Assembly (NCBI RefSeq): GCF_001050035.1
Contig: NZ_CVTA01000063.1
Span: forward strand, 186,001-250,000
Direction: 5' to 3'
DNA from: Mycolicibacterium komanii
GTDB taxonomy: Bacteria; Actinomycetota; Actinomycetes; Mycobacteriales; Mycobacteriaceae
DNA length: 64,000 bases
Notes under the pieces: model-generated
Database searches by the model: none
The model's input: the letters and a program-made list of their open reading frames with translations, nothing else
What the model was told of the DNA's origin: nothing
In this document: piece by piece, positions 1 through 8,767 of the stretch
Position numbering within the stretch: the stretch's first letter is position 1
Layout of the letters: each line of letters starts with the position of its first letter
Program-made: the position numbers and the translations under genes

Positions 1-48
1 GGGTGCAGGCGCCGAGCGAATCTGAGGCGCCGCCCGACGGGACGAAGC

Positions 49-2061
49 GTGAGCCCGGGGGCTAACACCCTCGCGCGGGCTACCAGCCCGTATCTGCGTC
101 AGCACGCCGACAATCCGGTGCACTGGCGCGAATGGACGCCCGAGGCGCTGGCCGAGGCGGCCGCTCGTGACGTGCCGATCCTGCTTTCGATCGGCTACGC
201 GGCCTGCCATTGGTGCCACGTCATGGCCCACGAGTCGTTCGCCGACGACCAGGTGGCTGCGGCGATGAACGACGGCTTCGTCTGCATCAAGGTCGACCGC
301 GAGGAGCGCCCCGACCTCGACGCGGTGTACATGAACGCGACGGTCGCGCTGACGGGCCAAGGTGGCTGGCCGATGACCTGCTTCCTCACCCCGGACGGCA
401 GGCCGTTCTTCTGCGGCACCTACTACCCGAAGCCGACGTTCCTCCAACTGCTGGCCGCGGTGACCGATACCTGGCGCAACCGCCGCGTTGATGTGGAAGA
501 GGCGTCCGACCGGATCACCGAGGAGCTGCGGTCGATGACGGCCGGGCTGCCCGGCGGGGGACCGCCGCTGCAACCGGCCCTTTGCGACCACGCCGTCGCC
601 ACGGTGCTGCAGGACGAGGACGTGGCGCGCGGCGGGTTCGCCACGAATCCGACGGGCGCTCCGAAGTTTCCGCCGTCGGCGTTGCTCGAGGGGCTGTTGC
701 GCAACCACGAGCGCACCGGCGACATCATGCCCTCAGAAACCGTCGAGCGCACCTGCGCGGCGATGGTGCGCGGCGGCATCTACGACCAGTTGGCCGGCGG
801 TTTCGCCCGCTACAGCGTCGACGCGGCCTGGGTGGTTCCGCACTTCGAGAAGATGCTGTATGACAACGCCCTGCTGTTGCGGGTGTACGCCCACTGGGCG
901 CGGCGGACCGGAAACCCCTTGGCGCACAGAGTCGCCGCCGAGACAGCAGCGTTCATGACCGACGAGCTCGGTGCCGACGGCATGTTCACCTCGTCGTTGG
1001 ACGCCGACGCGGCCGGGGTGGAGGGGCTGACCTACGTGTTCACCCCCGAACAGCTGCGCGAGGTCCTCGGCGGCGAGGACGGCCGTTGGGCCGCAGGGCT
1101 TTTCGCGGTGACCGACGACGGCACCTTCGAGCGTGGCGCGTCGGTGCTGCAGTTGCCGCGCGACCCCGACGATCCGGAGCGGTTCGCCAGGGTGCGGACG
1201 GCGTTGTGGGCGGCCCGGCTCACCCGGCCGCAACCCGGCCGCGACGACAAGGTCGTCACCGCGTGGAACGGGCTGGCGATCACCGCGCTGGCGGAAGCCG
1301 CCGTCGCACTCGACCGGCCCGAATTGCTCGACGCCGCAACGCGATGCGCGCAGTCGATCTGGGACCTGCACATGGTCGACGGCAGGCTCCGGCGGGCCAG
1401 CCTCGGCGGGGTGGTGGGCGACAGCACCGGAATCCTCGAGGACCACGGCGCGCTGGCCACCGGCCTGCTGACCGTTCACCAGATGACCGGCGGCCCGCAC
1501 TGGCTGGAGGCGGCGACGACGCTGCTCGACATCGCGCTCGACCACTTCGCCGACCCGGAGCGCCCCGGCCGCTGGTTCGACACCGCCGACGACGCCGAGG
1601 CCTTGATGGTTCGCCCGGCCGATCCACTCGACGGCGCGACGCCGTCGGGAGCGTCGCTGATCGCCGAGGCGCTGCTCACCGCCGCGCACCTCGCACCTGC
1701 CGAACGCGCCGACCGCTACGCCATGGCCGCCGACGCGACCCTGGCGGCGGCCACACCGATCCTGGCCCGGCTGCCGCGCTCGGGCGGGCACTGGCTCGCG
1801 GTCGCCGAGGCGGCCGTGCGCGGGTCCATCCAGATCGCGGTGGCGTGCGATCCCGAGCACTCGGAACTGTTGACGGCCGCGCGGCGGCTCGCCCCGGGCG
1901 GGGCGGTCGTCGTCGGTGGTGCGGTGAACTCGTCGGAACTGCTGAACGACCGCGACCGCGTCGACGGTGCCGACGCCGCCTATGTGTGCCGCGGCAAAAC
2001 GTGCGACCTGCCGGTCACCACCGCGCCGGAACTCGCTGCCGCACTGGGCGCGTCCGTGTAG
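49..2061 (+). CDS. DUF255 thioredoxin-fold protein (YyaL/SPATA20 family)
   Basis: A 670-residue protein of the usual length for the DUF255/YyaL/spermatogenesis-associated protein 20 family. The N-terminal thioredoxin-like domain carries a CHWC motif at residues 53-56, preceded by the family's NPVHW segment near residue 22. The rest resembles the six-hairpin glycosidase-like helical domain of the family. The substrate is unknown; the CxxC motif suggests redox or metal chemistry in the cytosol, since no signal peptide is seen. The start is a GTG; another start lying before the window cannot be fully excluded. From memory it corresponds to M. tuberculosis Rv1084, and this fits the following gene order. 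The next gene begins 10 bases downstream. Confidence 0.9.
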   Translation: MSPGANTLARATSPYLRQHADNPVHWREWTPEALAEAAARDVPILLSIGYAACHWCHVMAHESFADDQVAAAMNDGFVCIKVDREERPDLDAVYMNATVALTGQGGWPMTCFLTPDGRPFFCGTYYPKPTFLQLLAAVTDTWRNRRVDVEEASDRITEELRSMTAGLPGGGPPLQPALCDHAVATVLQDEDVARGGFATNPTGAPKFPPSALLEGLLRNHERTGDIMPSETVERTCAAMVRGGIYDQLAGGFARYSVDAAWVVPHFEKMLYDNALLLRVYAHWARRTGNPLAHRVAAETAAFMTDELGADGMFTSSLDADAAGVEGLTYVFTPEQLREVLGGEDGRWAAGLFAVTDDGTFERGASVLQLPRDPDDPERFARVRTALWAARLTRPQPGRDDKVVTAWNGLAITALAEAAVALDRPELLDAATRCAQSIWDLHMVDGRLRRASLGGVVGDSTGILEDHGALATGLLTVHQMTGGPHWLEAATTLLDIALDHFADPERPGRWFDTADDAEALMVRPADPLDGATPSGASLIAEALLTAAHLAPAERADRYAMAADATLAAATPILARLPRSGGHWLAVAEAAVRGSIQIAVACDPEHSELLTAARRLAPGGAVVVGGAVNSSELLNDRDRVDGADAAYVCRGKTCDLPVTTAPELAAALGASV

Positions 2062-2064
2062 CGT
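2059..2064 (+). promoter_or_regulatory. -10 element for the NTF2-like gene
   Basis: TAGCGT fits the mycobacterial -10 consensus TANNNT and ends 7 bases before the ATG at 2072, the geometry of a leaderless transcript. It overlaps the stop codon of the preceding gene. No convincing -35 is seen. Confidence 0.45.
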
Positions 2065-2071
2065 TCGGCGC

Positions 2072-2443
2072 ATGTCGACGCCGGAAGACAACGCCAAGAC
2101 CGTCACCCGCTACCTCGAATTGGCCGCCCAGGGCAAGGCCGACGACGTCGCAGAGCTGTACGCCGACGACGCCACCGTCGAGGATCCGGTCGGCGGTGAG
2201 GTGCACATCGGCCGCAAGGCGATCCGCGGGTTCTACGACGCGCTGCCCACCATGGGCGCCCAGGCCGACGTCGTCACGCTGCGCGCACTCGGAAACGAGG
2301 TCGCCTTCTTCTGGTCACTGACCATCAACCTCGGCGACAACAAGATGCGCATCGAGATCATCAGCGTCATGACATTCAACGAGGAGGGCAAGATCGCCTC
2401 GATGAAGGCCTACTGGACTCCGGAGAACGTCACCCAGCTCTGA
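2072..2443 (+). CDS. NTF2-like / steroid delta-isomerase-like protein
   Basis: A 123-residue single-domain alpha+beta-barrel protein of the SnoaL/ketosteroid-isomerase superfamily. Tyr14 and Asp38 fall at the same numbers as the oxyanion-hole Tyr and catalytic-base Asp of bacterial ketosteroid isomerase. The C-terminal strand pattern (TFNEEGKI then MKAYW) is also family-like. The second oxyanion-hole acid, usually an Asp four residues before the conserved Phe102, is Ser98 here, so a classical isomerase reaction is uncertain. The ATG at 2072 was chosen over longer in-frame options because a -10 element lies 7 bases upstream and the longer frame would overlap the previous gene. It could be a delta-isomerase for sterol intermediates or a non-enzymatic NTF2-fold binding protein. 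Confidence 0.8.
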   Translation: MSTPEDNAKTVTRYLELAAQGKADDVAELYADDATVEDPVGGEVHIGRKAIRGFYDALPTMGAQADVVTLRALGNEVAFFWSLTINLGDNKMRIEIISVMTFNEEGKIASMKAYWTPENVTQL

Positions 2444-2497
2444 GTGATTTTGGTGCACTACCTATCGCTCAACGACCAGTAGCGCACCGAAATCACT
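2443..2497. terminator. Inverted repeat between convergent stop codons
   Basis: Arms 2443-2456 and 2484-2497 (14 bp) pair with a single G-U wobble. After a one-base mismatch, CTAC (2458-2461) pairs with GTAG (2479-2482). Each outer arm overlaps the stop codon of one of the two convergent genes, so this looks like a bidirectional terminator. It could also be a copy of a dispersed palindromic element. Confidence 0.6.
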
Positions 2498-3236
2498 AGA
2501 AGACGGCGAACCACATCGCGATGTAGTGGCAGATCGCCGCCACCGCGGTGCACGCGTGGAAGAACTCGTGGTGGCCGAACACCGTCGGCCACGGATCGGG
2601 CCACTTGAGCGCGTAGAGCACGCCGCCGATGCTGTAGAGCGCGCCGCCGACGATCAGCAGCACCAGCGCGGCCACCCCCGCGCCGTGCGTGATCGGTCCG
2701 ACGAACCACGCCGCCACCCAGCCCAGCAGGATGTAGAGCGGCACGCCCACCCACCGCGGCGCCAACGGCCAGAAGCACTTGAGCAGCACCCCCGCGATCG
2801 CCCCGCCCCAGACGATCCAGAACAGCACCATGCCGTCGTTCTGCGGCAGCGCCAGCAGGGCGAACGGCGTGTAGCTGCCCGCGATGAACACGAAGATCAT
2901 CGAGTGGTCGAGGCGCTTCATCCACTTGCGCGCCGTGGCCGACTTCCAGTTGACCCGGTGATAGGCGCCGCTGACGGTGAACATCGCCACGATGGTCAGC
3001 GTGTAGATCAGGGTCGCGATGCCCGCGCGCGTCGACTGCACGGACCAGGAGACCGACACCAGCGTCGCGCCGCAGATCGCGGCGATCACCGCCGAATAGA
3101 CATGAATCCAGCCGCGCGCCCGCGGCTTGTTCATGAAATTGGCGACACCGTCGACGACGGCTGCCGGGAAGTCCTCCGGGATGTTCTGCGGGTCGCGCGA
3201 CTTGTCGGAATCGGTGGCGTCGATGGATCGGGTCAT
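2496..3236 (-). CDS. hlyIII: Hemolysin III family (HlyIII/PAQR-like) membrane protein
   Basis: A 246-residue protein with about seven predicted membrane helices. It carries the family's signature histidine and acidic patches: SGAYHR in an early helix, DHSMIF near the middle, and HHEFFH followed by CHYIAMW near the C-terminus, which in PAQR/HlyIII proteins bind a metal within the membrane. The ATG at 3236 is preceded by a strong GGAGGTGA ribosome binding site, which decides the start against a longer reading frame. The start lies only 55 bases from the divergent prenyl synthase start, so the two genes share a promoter region. From memory this corresponds to Rv1085c. A cytolytic role is not shown by the sequence; membrane homeostasis is equally possible. 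Confidence 0.9.
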   Translation of the reverse strand: MTRSIDATDSDKSRDPQNIPEDFPAAVVDGVANFMNKPRARGWIHVYSAVIAAICGATLVSVSWSVQSTRAGIATLIYTLTIVAMFTVSGAYHRVNWKSATARKWMKRLDHSMIFVFIAGSYTPFALLALPQNDGMVLFWIVWGGAIAGVLLKCFWPLAPRWVGVPLYILLGWVAAWFVGPITHGAGVAALVLLIVGGALYSIGGVLYALKWPDPWPTVFGHHEFFHACTAVAAICHYIAMWFAVF

Positions 3237-3277
3237 TTCACCTCCACTAATGGCATGGGGGTTATCGAACCTCACAG

Positions 3278-3283
3278 TAGTCT
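3278..3283 (+). promoter_or_regulatory. -10 element for the Z-prenyl synthase gene
   Basis: TAGTCT fits TANNNT and lies 8 bases before the GTG at 3292, supporting that start and a leaderless or nearly leaderless mRNA. Confidence 0.45.
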
Positions 3284-3291
3284 GGATCTTC

Positions 3292-4089
3292 GTGGAGCTC
3301 ATTCCCCCGCGCCTCAAAGAGCCGGCCTACCGGCTGTACGAGATGCGGCTCCGCCAGGAGCTGGCGCGGGCCAAATCCCAACTGCCGCGCCATATTGCCG
3401 TTTTGTGCGACGGCAACCGCCGCTGGGCGCGTGATCTTGGCCACGACGACGTCAGCGTCGGATACCGGATGGGCGCCAAGAAGATCGCCGAGATGCTGCG
3501 CTGGTGCCAGGAGATCGGCATCGAGATGGCGACGGTGTATCTGCTGTCGACGGAGAACCTGCAGCGCGCCCCCGACGAGCTGTCCCCGCTGATCGAGATC
3601 ATCACCGACGTCGTCGAGGAGATCTGCGCGCCCGCCAACCACTGGAGCGTGCGCACGGTCGGCGATCTGGAGCTGATCGGCGAGGAGTCCGCACGCCGGC
3701 TGCGCGACGCGGTCGGGTCGACGCAGTCGGAGGCTCCTACCCACACTTTCCATGTCAACCTCGCCGTGGGCTACGGCGGCCGTCAGGAGATCGTCGACGC
3801 CGTGCGCCAACTGCTGTCCAAGGAATTGGCCAACGGCAGCACCGGGGAACAGCTCATCGAGGCCGTCACCATCGACGCGATCTCGGAGAACCTCTACACC
3901 TCAGGACAACCCGATCCCGACCTGGTCATCCGGACGTCGGGGGAGCAGCGGTTGTCGGGGTTCCTGTTGTGGCAGAGCGCGTATTCGGAGATGTGGTTCA
4001 CCGAGGCGTACTGGCCCGCGTTCCGGCGGGTCGACTTCCTGCGCGCGCTGCGCGATTACACCGGCCGCCATCGCCGGTACGGAATGTGA
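3292..4089 (+). CDS. uppS: Short-chain (2Z,6E)-farnesyl diphosphate synthase / cis-prenyltransferase
   Basis: A 265-residue cis-prenyltransferase. The catalytic Asp40 sits in CDGNRRWA, and the C-terminal RTSGEQRLS and SEMWF segments contribute to isopentenyl diphosphate binding in this family. The N-terminal sequence ([11 protein letters not shown]) matches, from memory, the M. tuberculosis Rv1086 type, which makes omega,E,Z-farnesyl diphosphate, the primer for decaprenyl phosphate used in cell-wall synthesis. It is not the long-chain enzyme. The GTG start was chosen because it aligns with that N-terminus and has a -10 element just upstream; a longer frame from 3127 would run through the divergent hlyIII gene. 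Expected in the cytosol at the membrane face. Confidence 0.92.
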   Translation: MELIPPRLKEPAYRLYEMRLRQELARAKSQLPRHIAVLCDGNRRWARDLGHDDVSVGYRMGAKKIAEMLRWCQEIGIEMATVYLLSTENLQRAPDELSPLIEIITDVVEEICAPANHWSVRTVGDLELIGEESARRLRDAVGSTQSEAPTHTFHVNLAVGYGGRQEIVDAVRQLLSKELANGSTGEQLIEAVTIDAISENLYTSGQPDPDLVIRTSGEQRLSGFLLWQSAYSEMWFTEAYWPAFRRVDFLRALRDYTGRHRRYGM

Positions 4090-4104
4090 TGCCACACTGA
4101 GAAC

Positions 4105-5463
4105 ATGGCTGCGCTGTCGGCGGTGGTCTTCGCGCTCAGCTGGTGGTTGGGGCTCTATCTGCTGGGCCGCGACCCGCGAAAACCCGTGCTGGTGCTGGCT
4201 GCAATCGGGTTGACGAGCTTCGCGGCGGTGGTGGCGCTGGACGCCGTGCGCACTATCAGCGGCGCCGACGTGCTCGGCCGCATCGAGGTCTACCTCGTCG
4301 CCGTTCCCGGCATCGCATGGTTCGCGGTGCTCCTCGAGCTGTCCCGGCCGCGCGACACTTGGCGCAGCCGCGCAGGTGAGCTCGCGTTGATCGCGGTGGT
4401 CGCCGCGGCGGCGTTCGTCGGCGCCGCGATGGCCGGAAGTGTCGACGGCCCGCTGAGGCTCGGCCATTGGGTGATGTTCGCGGCGGTGTCGCTGTCGTCG
4501 CTCGGGGCGCTGGTGAACGCGGTGATTCGCCGGTCGCAGCCGCGCCCGGTCGTCGGGTTCGTGGTGATCGCCACGCTGTTCTTCGCGCTGGGCAACGCGA
4601 TCCTGGTGATCCCGCTGGGGTTGGTGCCGAGCTGGCTGGCGCTGGCGTCGACGGGCTTCGACGTGGCACTGCTCGGCGTCGCGGTCGCGATCGGGGACGC
4701 GTTCGACGAGGGACAGGCGTTGCGCGCCGACATGCTGCGCTCGTTCGCGGCGACGACGGTCGTGGCGGTGTTGTTCGGCGGGCAGGCCCTGGTCGGTTTG
4801 GCCGTCACCGGGCACGACACCGCGCTGACCGTGCTGCTGTTCACCAGCCTGGCGGTGGCGATCGCGATCAACGTGCTGGCCGACCCATTGGCCGGCGCGC
4901 TCGACAGGCTGGCGTTCTCGCGGTCGCCGACCCTGCGGGCCGACCGCGCCGCGCTGCGCAGCACCGAGGCGGCATTGCCGCTGCGCAAGGACAATCCGCT
5001 CGACGGCGTCGACGAAGAGACGTTCGCCCGGCTGACCCGCCGCGCGCTGGGCCACTACGGCGACCTGTCCAAGCTGATCGCCAATCCGCTCACTCGGTTG
5101 CCGATCATCGACGAGCGGCTGGCGGCCCGCGCCGCACCCGACCAGCCGCTGGAACGCGCGACCGAACTCAAGGCGCTGCTGGCCGAGCGCATCGCCCGGC
5201 TCAAGCCGCGCGACGGCGGCGAGTTCGGCACCACCGAGGAGTGGCGCCACTACAACTCGCTGTACTTCCCGTACGTCGTCGGGGTTCGGGCCTACGCGCA
5301 GAACGCCACGGCCGCCGGGCTCGATCCCGTGGCCCGCCAGGCCTGGCAGTGGTTCGTCACCGAGGTGCCGCAACGGTCGCTGCACAACTGGCAGAACGCG
5401 GCCGCGCGGCTGATCGCCGCCGACCTGCGCCCCAACCTGGTGGCCGCGCGGACCGACGCCTGA
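4105..5463 (+). CDS. Uncharacterised polytopic membrane protein with C-terminal soluble domain
   Basis: A 452-residue protein I cannot assign to a named family. Residues 1 to about 280 contain around eight hydrophobic segments, beginning immediately at the N-terminus (ALSAVVFALSWWLGLYLL). The remaining 170 residues are soluble and rich in Leu, Arg and Glu. They contain long amphipathic stretches and a Trp/Tyr-rich patch (EEWRHYNSLYFPYVVG). The layout resembles sensors with a 7TM-type N-terminal module, but no kinase, cyclase or HTH motif is seen in the C-terminal part. It starts 15 bases after the prenyl synthase gene, so co-transcription is likely. It ends in front of a large inverted repeat. 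Confidence 0.75.
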   Translation: MAALSAVVFALSWWLGLYLLGRDPRKPVLVLAAIGLTSFAAVVALDAVRTISGADVLGRIEVYLVAVPGIAWFAVLLELSRPRDTWRSRAGELALIAVVAAAAFVGAAMAGSVDGPLRLGHWVMFAAVSLSSLGALVNAVIRRSQPRPVVGFVVIATLFFALGNAILVIPLGLVPSWLALASTGFDVALLGVAVAIGDAFDEGQALRADMLRSFAATTVVAVLFGGQALVGLAVTGHDTALTVLLFTSLAVAIAINVLADPLAGALDRLAFSRSPTLRADRAALRSTEAALPLRKDNPLDGVDEETFARLTRRALGHYGDLSKLIANPLTRLPIIDERLAARAAPDQPLERATELKALLAERIARLKPRDGGEFGTTEEWRHYNSLYFPYVVGVRAYAQNATAAGLDPVARQAWQWFVTEVPQRSLHNWQNAAARLIAADLRPNLVAARTDA

Positions 5464-5478
5464 GTCCCGGAACCGGGG

Positions 5479-5539
5479 CGCGAGCGCTCACTCCTGTACA
5501 GCTTGAGGGCCACAGACCGTACAAGGATGAGCGCTCGCG
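5479..5539. repeat. Intergenic inverted repeat with AGCGCT arms
   Basis: Perfect 12-bp arms at 5479-5490 and 5528-5539 (CGCGAGCGCTCA and its reverse complement). They continue inward with a looser match that ends in GTAC on both sides. The spacer is 37 bases. It sits 15 bases after a stop codon and could be a transcription terminator, but it has no T-run and the arms are unusual. A dispersed palindromic repeat is an alternative. Confidence 0.55.
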
Positions 5540-5570
5540 GTAGTGGGGTACTGGCCTTCTGACCTGCGGT

Positions 5571-5607
5571 TGGCAGTAGCTGGCAGCGTTCTGCGTCGAT
5601 CTGGCAG
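5571..5607 (+). repeat. Three TGGCAG direct repeats
   Basis: TGGCAG occurs at 5571-5576, 5581-5586 and 5602-5607, all within 65 bases upstream of the ATG at 5632. The first two are exactly 10 bases apart, about one helical turn, so an activator or repressor site is possible. No known regulator was recognised. Confidence 0.25.
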
Positions 5608-5631
5608 CGGGATCTGAGCAGTGTCGGTGCC

Positions 5632-6057
5632 ATGACCACAGCAACCCGCCCGATCCGCGACACCGCCGACGACGGCGATGTCGGGACCGACTCCCTACTG
5701 CGTTTCGCGCTGCGTGCCGACGCGACCCTGTGTGGTGGCCTCGGGCTGATCATCGTGATGGCCGCCGACCCGCTCTCCCGAGTGAGCGGTCTGTCCGCCA
5801 CTAGCGAGTGGATCGCCGGCGCAGCGCTCGTCGCCTACGGACTCGCGCTGTTCCTCGGCGCCGGGGTGCCCGACGTCCGGCGCCTCGGTGTCGGCGTGCT
5901 GGCCGGCAATCTCGCGTTCGCCGTCGTCGTGAGCGCGGTGCTGGTGGCCGGCCTGCTGCCGCTGACCGAGTTCGGCGTCGTGGGCATCGCCGCGTTCACC
6001 GTCGCGACCGTCGCGTTCGCGTGGGCCCAGTACCTCGGGATCCGTCGCCTGACGTGA
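5632..6057 (+). CDS. Small four-helix membrane protein, first paralogue
   Basis: A 141-residue protein with a short polar N-terminus (about 22 residues) followed by four hydrophobic helices. Its core pattern (SLLRFALRADA near residue 24, GLALFLGAGVPDVRR in the middle, QYLGIRRL at the end) is repeated in the next gene. The two are therefore tandem duplicates that have diverged. No catalytic residues are apparent and the family was not recognised; a conserved Arg-Asp pair in the first helix (FALRAD) is the most distinctive feature. The ATG start is preceded by a long untranslated region carrying TGGCAG direct repeats. Likely an integral plasma-membrane protein. Confidence 0.75.
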   Translation: MTTATRPIRDTADDGDVGTDSLLRFALRADATLCGGLGLIIVMAADPLSRVSGLSATSEWIAGAALVAYGLALFLGAGVPDVRRLGVGVLAGNLAFAVVVSAVLVAGLLPLTEFGVVGIAAFTVATVAFAWAQYLGIRRLT

Positions 6058-6148
6058 TCCCCACATGACTGGTCCGGAGCCGCCGTCGTCAGAGGTTGCG
6101 GCGTCGGCTCCGGAACGGTCCCTTCACCCCCACCAGAAAGGAAATACG

Positions 6149-6559
6149 ATGACCGCTATCTCCACACCAAGACTCCGCGAGTCCAACGACTCGTTCCTGC
6201 GTTTCGCATTGCGGGCCGACGCGATAGCCAGCGGGCTCATGGGCCTGGCCGGTGTCGTGCTGGCGGGGTGGCTGGCCGATATCTCAGGAACTTCGATCGC
6301 ATTCGAGTACGCGGTGAGCGCGGTCTTCATCGCCTTCGCGATCGGCGTATTCGCGTTCGCCGCCATGCCGTCGGTGAAGGCCACCGGCATGGTGATCGCC
6401 GTCGGAAACGTGGCGTACACCGTCGCCACCGTCGTGTTCGTCTTGGCCGATGTCTTCCCGTTGACGACCACCGGTGTCGTGCTCACGCTGGCGACCGGCG
6501 TCTACACGTTGGTGATGGCCGAGCTGCAGTACCAGGGTATCCGCCGCATCAACAAGTAG
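6149..6559 (+). CDS. Small four-helix membrane protein, second paralogue
   Basis: A 136-residue protein homologous along its full length to the preceding gene. It shares the SFLRFALRADA start of the first helix, a MPSVKATG loop replacing VPDVRRLG, and the ending QYQGIRRI. It has four membrane helices and no catalytic motif. The ATG at 6149 is preceded by AGAAAGGA at 6135-6142, a good ribosome binding site, which rules out longer in-frame starts. The 91-base gap to the first paralogue has no obvious terminator, so the pair may be co-transcribed. The gene ends 5 bases from the convergent coaA stop codon. Confidence 0.78.
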   Translation: MTAISTPRLRESNDSFLRFALRADAIASGLMGLAGVVLAGWLADISGTSIAFEYAVSAVFIAFAIGVFAFAAMPSVKATGMVIAVGNVAYTVATVVFVLADVFPLTTTGVVLTLATGVYTLVMAELQYQGIRRINK

Positions 6560-6564
6560 CCCGG

Positions 6565-7518
6565 CTACAGCTTGCGCAGACGCAACCGGTTGATCGAGTG
6601 GTCGGCGTCCTTGCGCAGGACCAGCGTCGCCCGCGGCCGCGTCGGCAGGATGTTCTCGATCAGGTTGGGCCGGTTGATCGAATGCCAGATGTCGCGGGCG
6701 GCGAACACGGCCTGCTCGTCGGTGAGCGTGGCGTAGTGGTGGAAGTGCGAGGCCGGGTCGGCGAACGCCGTCGTGCGCAAGCCGAGGAACCGATCGATGT
6801 ACCACTGTTCGATGTCGTCGATGCGGGCGTCGACGTAGACCGAGAAGTCGAACAGGTCGGACACCATCAACGTCGGCCCGGTCTGCAGCACGTTGAGGCC
6901 CTCGAGGATCAGGATGTCCGGATGCCGCACGATCTGCTTCTCGCCGGGCACGATGTCGTAGAGCAGATGCGAGTACACGGGCGCACAAGCGTACTCCGCG
7001 CCTGACTTCACCGTCGTGACGAACCGCATCAGCGCGCGGCGGTCGTAACTCTCAGGGAAACCCTTGCGGCCCATCAGATTCCGACGAACCAGCTCGGCGT
7101 TCGGGTAGAGGAACCCGTCGGTCGTCACCAGGTCGACACGGGGATGGTGCTCCCAGCGCGCCAGAAGTGCCTGCAGCACACGGGCAGTCGTGGACTTGCC
7201 GACCGCGACGCTGCCCGCCACGCCGATCACGAACGGCACCGGCCGATCCGGATTCTGCGCCGACTCGCCGTTACCGTCACCGCCCAGGAACTCGGCGGTG
7301 GTGGCGAACAACCGCTGGCGCGCGGCGACCTGCAGATGGATCAGCCGGGCCAGCGGCAGGTACACCTCTTCGACTTCCAGCAGGTCGATCTTCTCGCCGA
7401 TGCCGCGCAGCTTCGTCAGCTCGTCCTCGGTCAGTTTGAGCGGGGTCGACATGCGGAGATTCCGCCACTGACTCCGGTCGAACTCCACGTATGGGCTGGG
7501 TTCGCTCAGCCGCGCCAT
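6565..7518 (-). CDS. coaA: Pantothenate kinase, type I
   Basis: A 317-residue prokaryotic type I pantothenate kinase, catalysing ATP-dependent phosphorylation of pantothenate, the first and rate-controlling step of coenzyme A synthesis. The P-loop [12 protein letters not shown] is at residues 99-110, followed by the DGFLYPN segment involved in catalysis and the ILEGLNVLQ region. The N-terminus ([15 protein letters not shown]) and C-terminus ([10 protein letters not shown]) are nearly those of M. tuberculosis CoaA (Rv1092c, from memory), so the start is secure. It is divergent from the DUF885 gene with 30 bases between starts, so both promoters must lie in or near that gap. Confidence 0.97.
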   Translation of the reverse strand: MARLSEPSPYVEFDRSQWRNLRMSTPLKLTEDELTKLRGIGEKIDLLEVEEVYLPLARLIHLQVAARQRLFATTAEFLGGDGNGESAQNPDRPVPFVIGVAGSVAVGKSTTARVLQALLARWEHHPRVDLVTTDGFLYPNAELVRRNLMGRKGFPESYDRRALMRFVTTVKSGAEYACAPVYSHLLYDIVPGEKQIVRHPDILILEGLNVLQTGPTLMVSDLFDFSVYVDARIDDIEQWYIDRFLGLRTTAFADPASHFHHYATLTDEQAVFAARDIWHSINRPNLIENILPTRPRATLVLRKDADHSINRLRLRKL

Positions 7519-7535
7519 GCGCCCAGTGTTGCATT

Positions 7536-7541
7536 TACGGT
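7536..7541 (+). promoter_or_regulatory. -10 element for the DUF885-like gene
   Basis: TACGGT fits TANNNT and ends 7 bases before the ATG at 7549. This favours that ATG over the GTG at 7543 and suggests a leaderless mRNA. Confidence 0.45.
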
Positions 7542-7548
7542 TGTGAAC

Positions 7549-8760
7549 ATGGACGCCAGCACCTCAGATTCGTTGGTCCGCGAGTATCTGCTGCTCGGTC
7601 TGCGCTTCGACCGGGTGGAGGAGGGCTATGTCGACTCGTTCACCGGAGACGCGGCGCTGCGCCGCGCCGTCGCCGCCGAACCTCAGCCCGATCCCGCGGA
7701 TCTGGCCCGGCAGGCCGAGCGGCTGCTTGGCGAGGTGACCTCGGTCGACGGGCTTGAGCAGCCGCGCAAGGACTACATCGGCGCGCACCTGCGGGCGCTG
7801 GCCTGCGCGGGCCGCAAATTCGCCGGTGAACAGGTCGGCTTCGTCGACGAGGTCGAGGCGTACTTCGACGTGCACATCGGCAAGGGCGATCCGGAGCGCT
7901 ACCGCCAGGCCCACCGCCAGCTCGACGAGGTGCTGGACGGGTCCGGCCCGCTCGCCGACCGGACGCAGGCCTACCGCGCGGCCGAGGAGATCCCACCCGC
8001 GCGCCTCGAAGAGTGCATCCACGCGTTCTCCAGCGCACTGCGCGACCGTGTGCGCGCCGAGTACCCGCTGCCCGACGCGGAGACCATCACCTACGAGGTG
8101 GTCACCGACAAGCCGTGGTCGGGCTTCAACTACTACCACGGGGACTACAAGTCGACGGTCGCCGTCAACGCCGACCTCAAACAGCAGATGTCGAACCTGC
8201 CGCGGCTGGTCGCGCACGAGTCGTATCCGGGCCACCACACCGAGCACTGCCGCAAGGAGGTCGGCCTGGTCGAGGGCAGGGGACAGGCCGAGCAGACCAT
8301 CTTCCTGGTCAACACCCCGCAATGCCTGATGGCCGAGGGGCTGGCCGACCTCGCGCTGTACGCGGCGATCGGCCCCGACTGGGGCGCCTGGGCCGGTGAG
8401 ATCTACGCCGACCTGGGCCTGCGGTTCGACGGCGAGCGCGCCCAGGCGGTGTCGGAGGCGACGGCCGCGCTGGCCGAGGTGCGCCAGGACGCGGCGCTGA
8501 TGCTGCACGACGAACACCGCGATGTCGACGACGTCGTCGCGTTCCTCAAGCGGTGGCTACTGGTCAACGACCAGCGCGCCCGCCAGATGCTGCGGTTCCT
8601 GTCGTCGCCGCTGTGGCGCGCCTACACCAGCACCTACGTCGAGGGATACCGGTTGCTGCGGGGCTGGCTGGACGCCAGGCCCGCCGACGTCGGCCTGACC
8701 CAGCGGTTCGGCACTCTGCTCGACGAACCGTTGATCCCGTCGGTCCTACGGGCGGCCTGA
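7549..8760 (+). CDS. DUF885-like putative metallopeptidase
   Basis: A 403-residue protein with the motif HESYPGHH at residues 223-230. This matches the metal-binding HE..PGHH core of DUF885 proteins, a gluzincin-like family of presumed zinc peptidases. It is shorter than the usual 550-600 residue DUF885 protein because the N-terminal part is reduced. A conserved Tyr/Asp patch precedes the motif (FNYYHGDY, 194-201). No signal peptide is visible, so it is probably cytosolic. The substrate is unknown. The gene lies between coaA and the SHMT gene, where M. tuberculosis, as I recall it, has coaA and glyA1 adjacent. The start was chosen from a -10 element 7 bases upstream. Confidence 0.8.
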   Translation: MDASTSDSLVREYLLLGLRFDRVEEGYVDSFTGDAALRRAVAAEPQPDPADLARQAERLLGEVTSVDGLEQPRKDYIGAHLRALACAGRKFAGEQVGFVDEVEAYFDVHIGKGDPERYRQAHRQLDEVLDGSGPLADRTQAYRAAEEIPPARLEECIHAFSSALRDRVRAEYPLPDAETITYEVVTDKPWSGFNYYHGDYKSTVAVNADLKQQMSNLPRLVAHESYPGHHTEHCRKEVGLVEGRGQAEQTIFLVNTPQCLMAEGLADLALYAAIGPDWGAWAGEIYADLGLRFDGERAQAVSEATAALAEVRQDAALMLHDEHRDVDDVVAFLKRWLLVNDQRARQMLRFLSSPLWRAYTSTYVEGYRLLRGWLDARPADVGLTQRFGTLLDEPLIPSVLRAA

Positions 8761-8767
8761 CTTTCTC

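Noticed and set aside
733..2106. Long open frame on the minus strand across the DUF255 gene
   Set aside because: It has no family features, is Arg/Gly-rich as expected of antisense GC-rich coding DNA, and lies fully opposite a well-supported gene.
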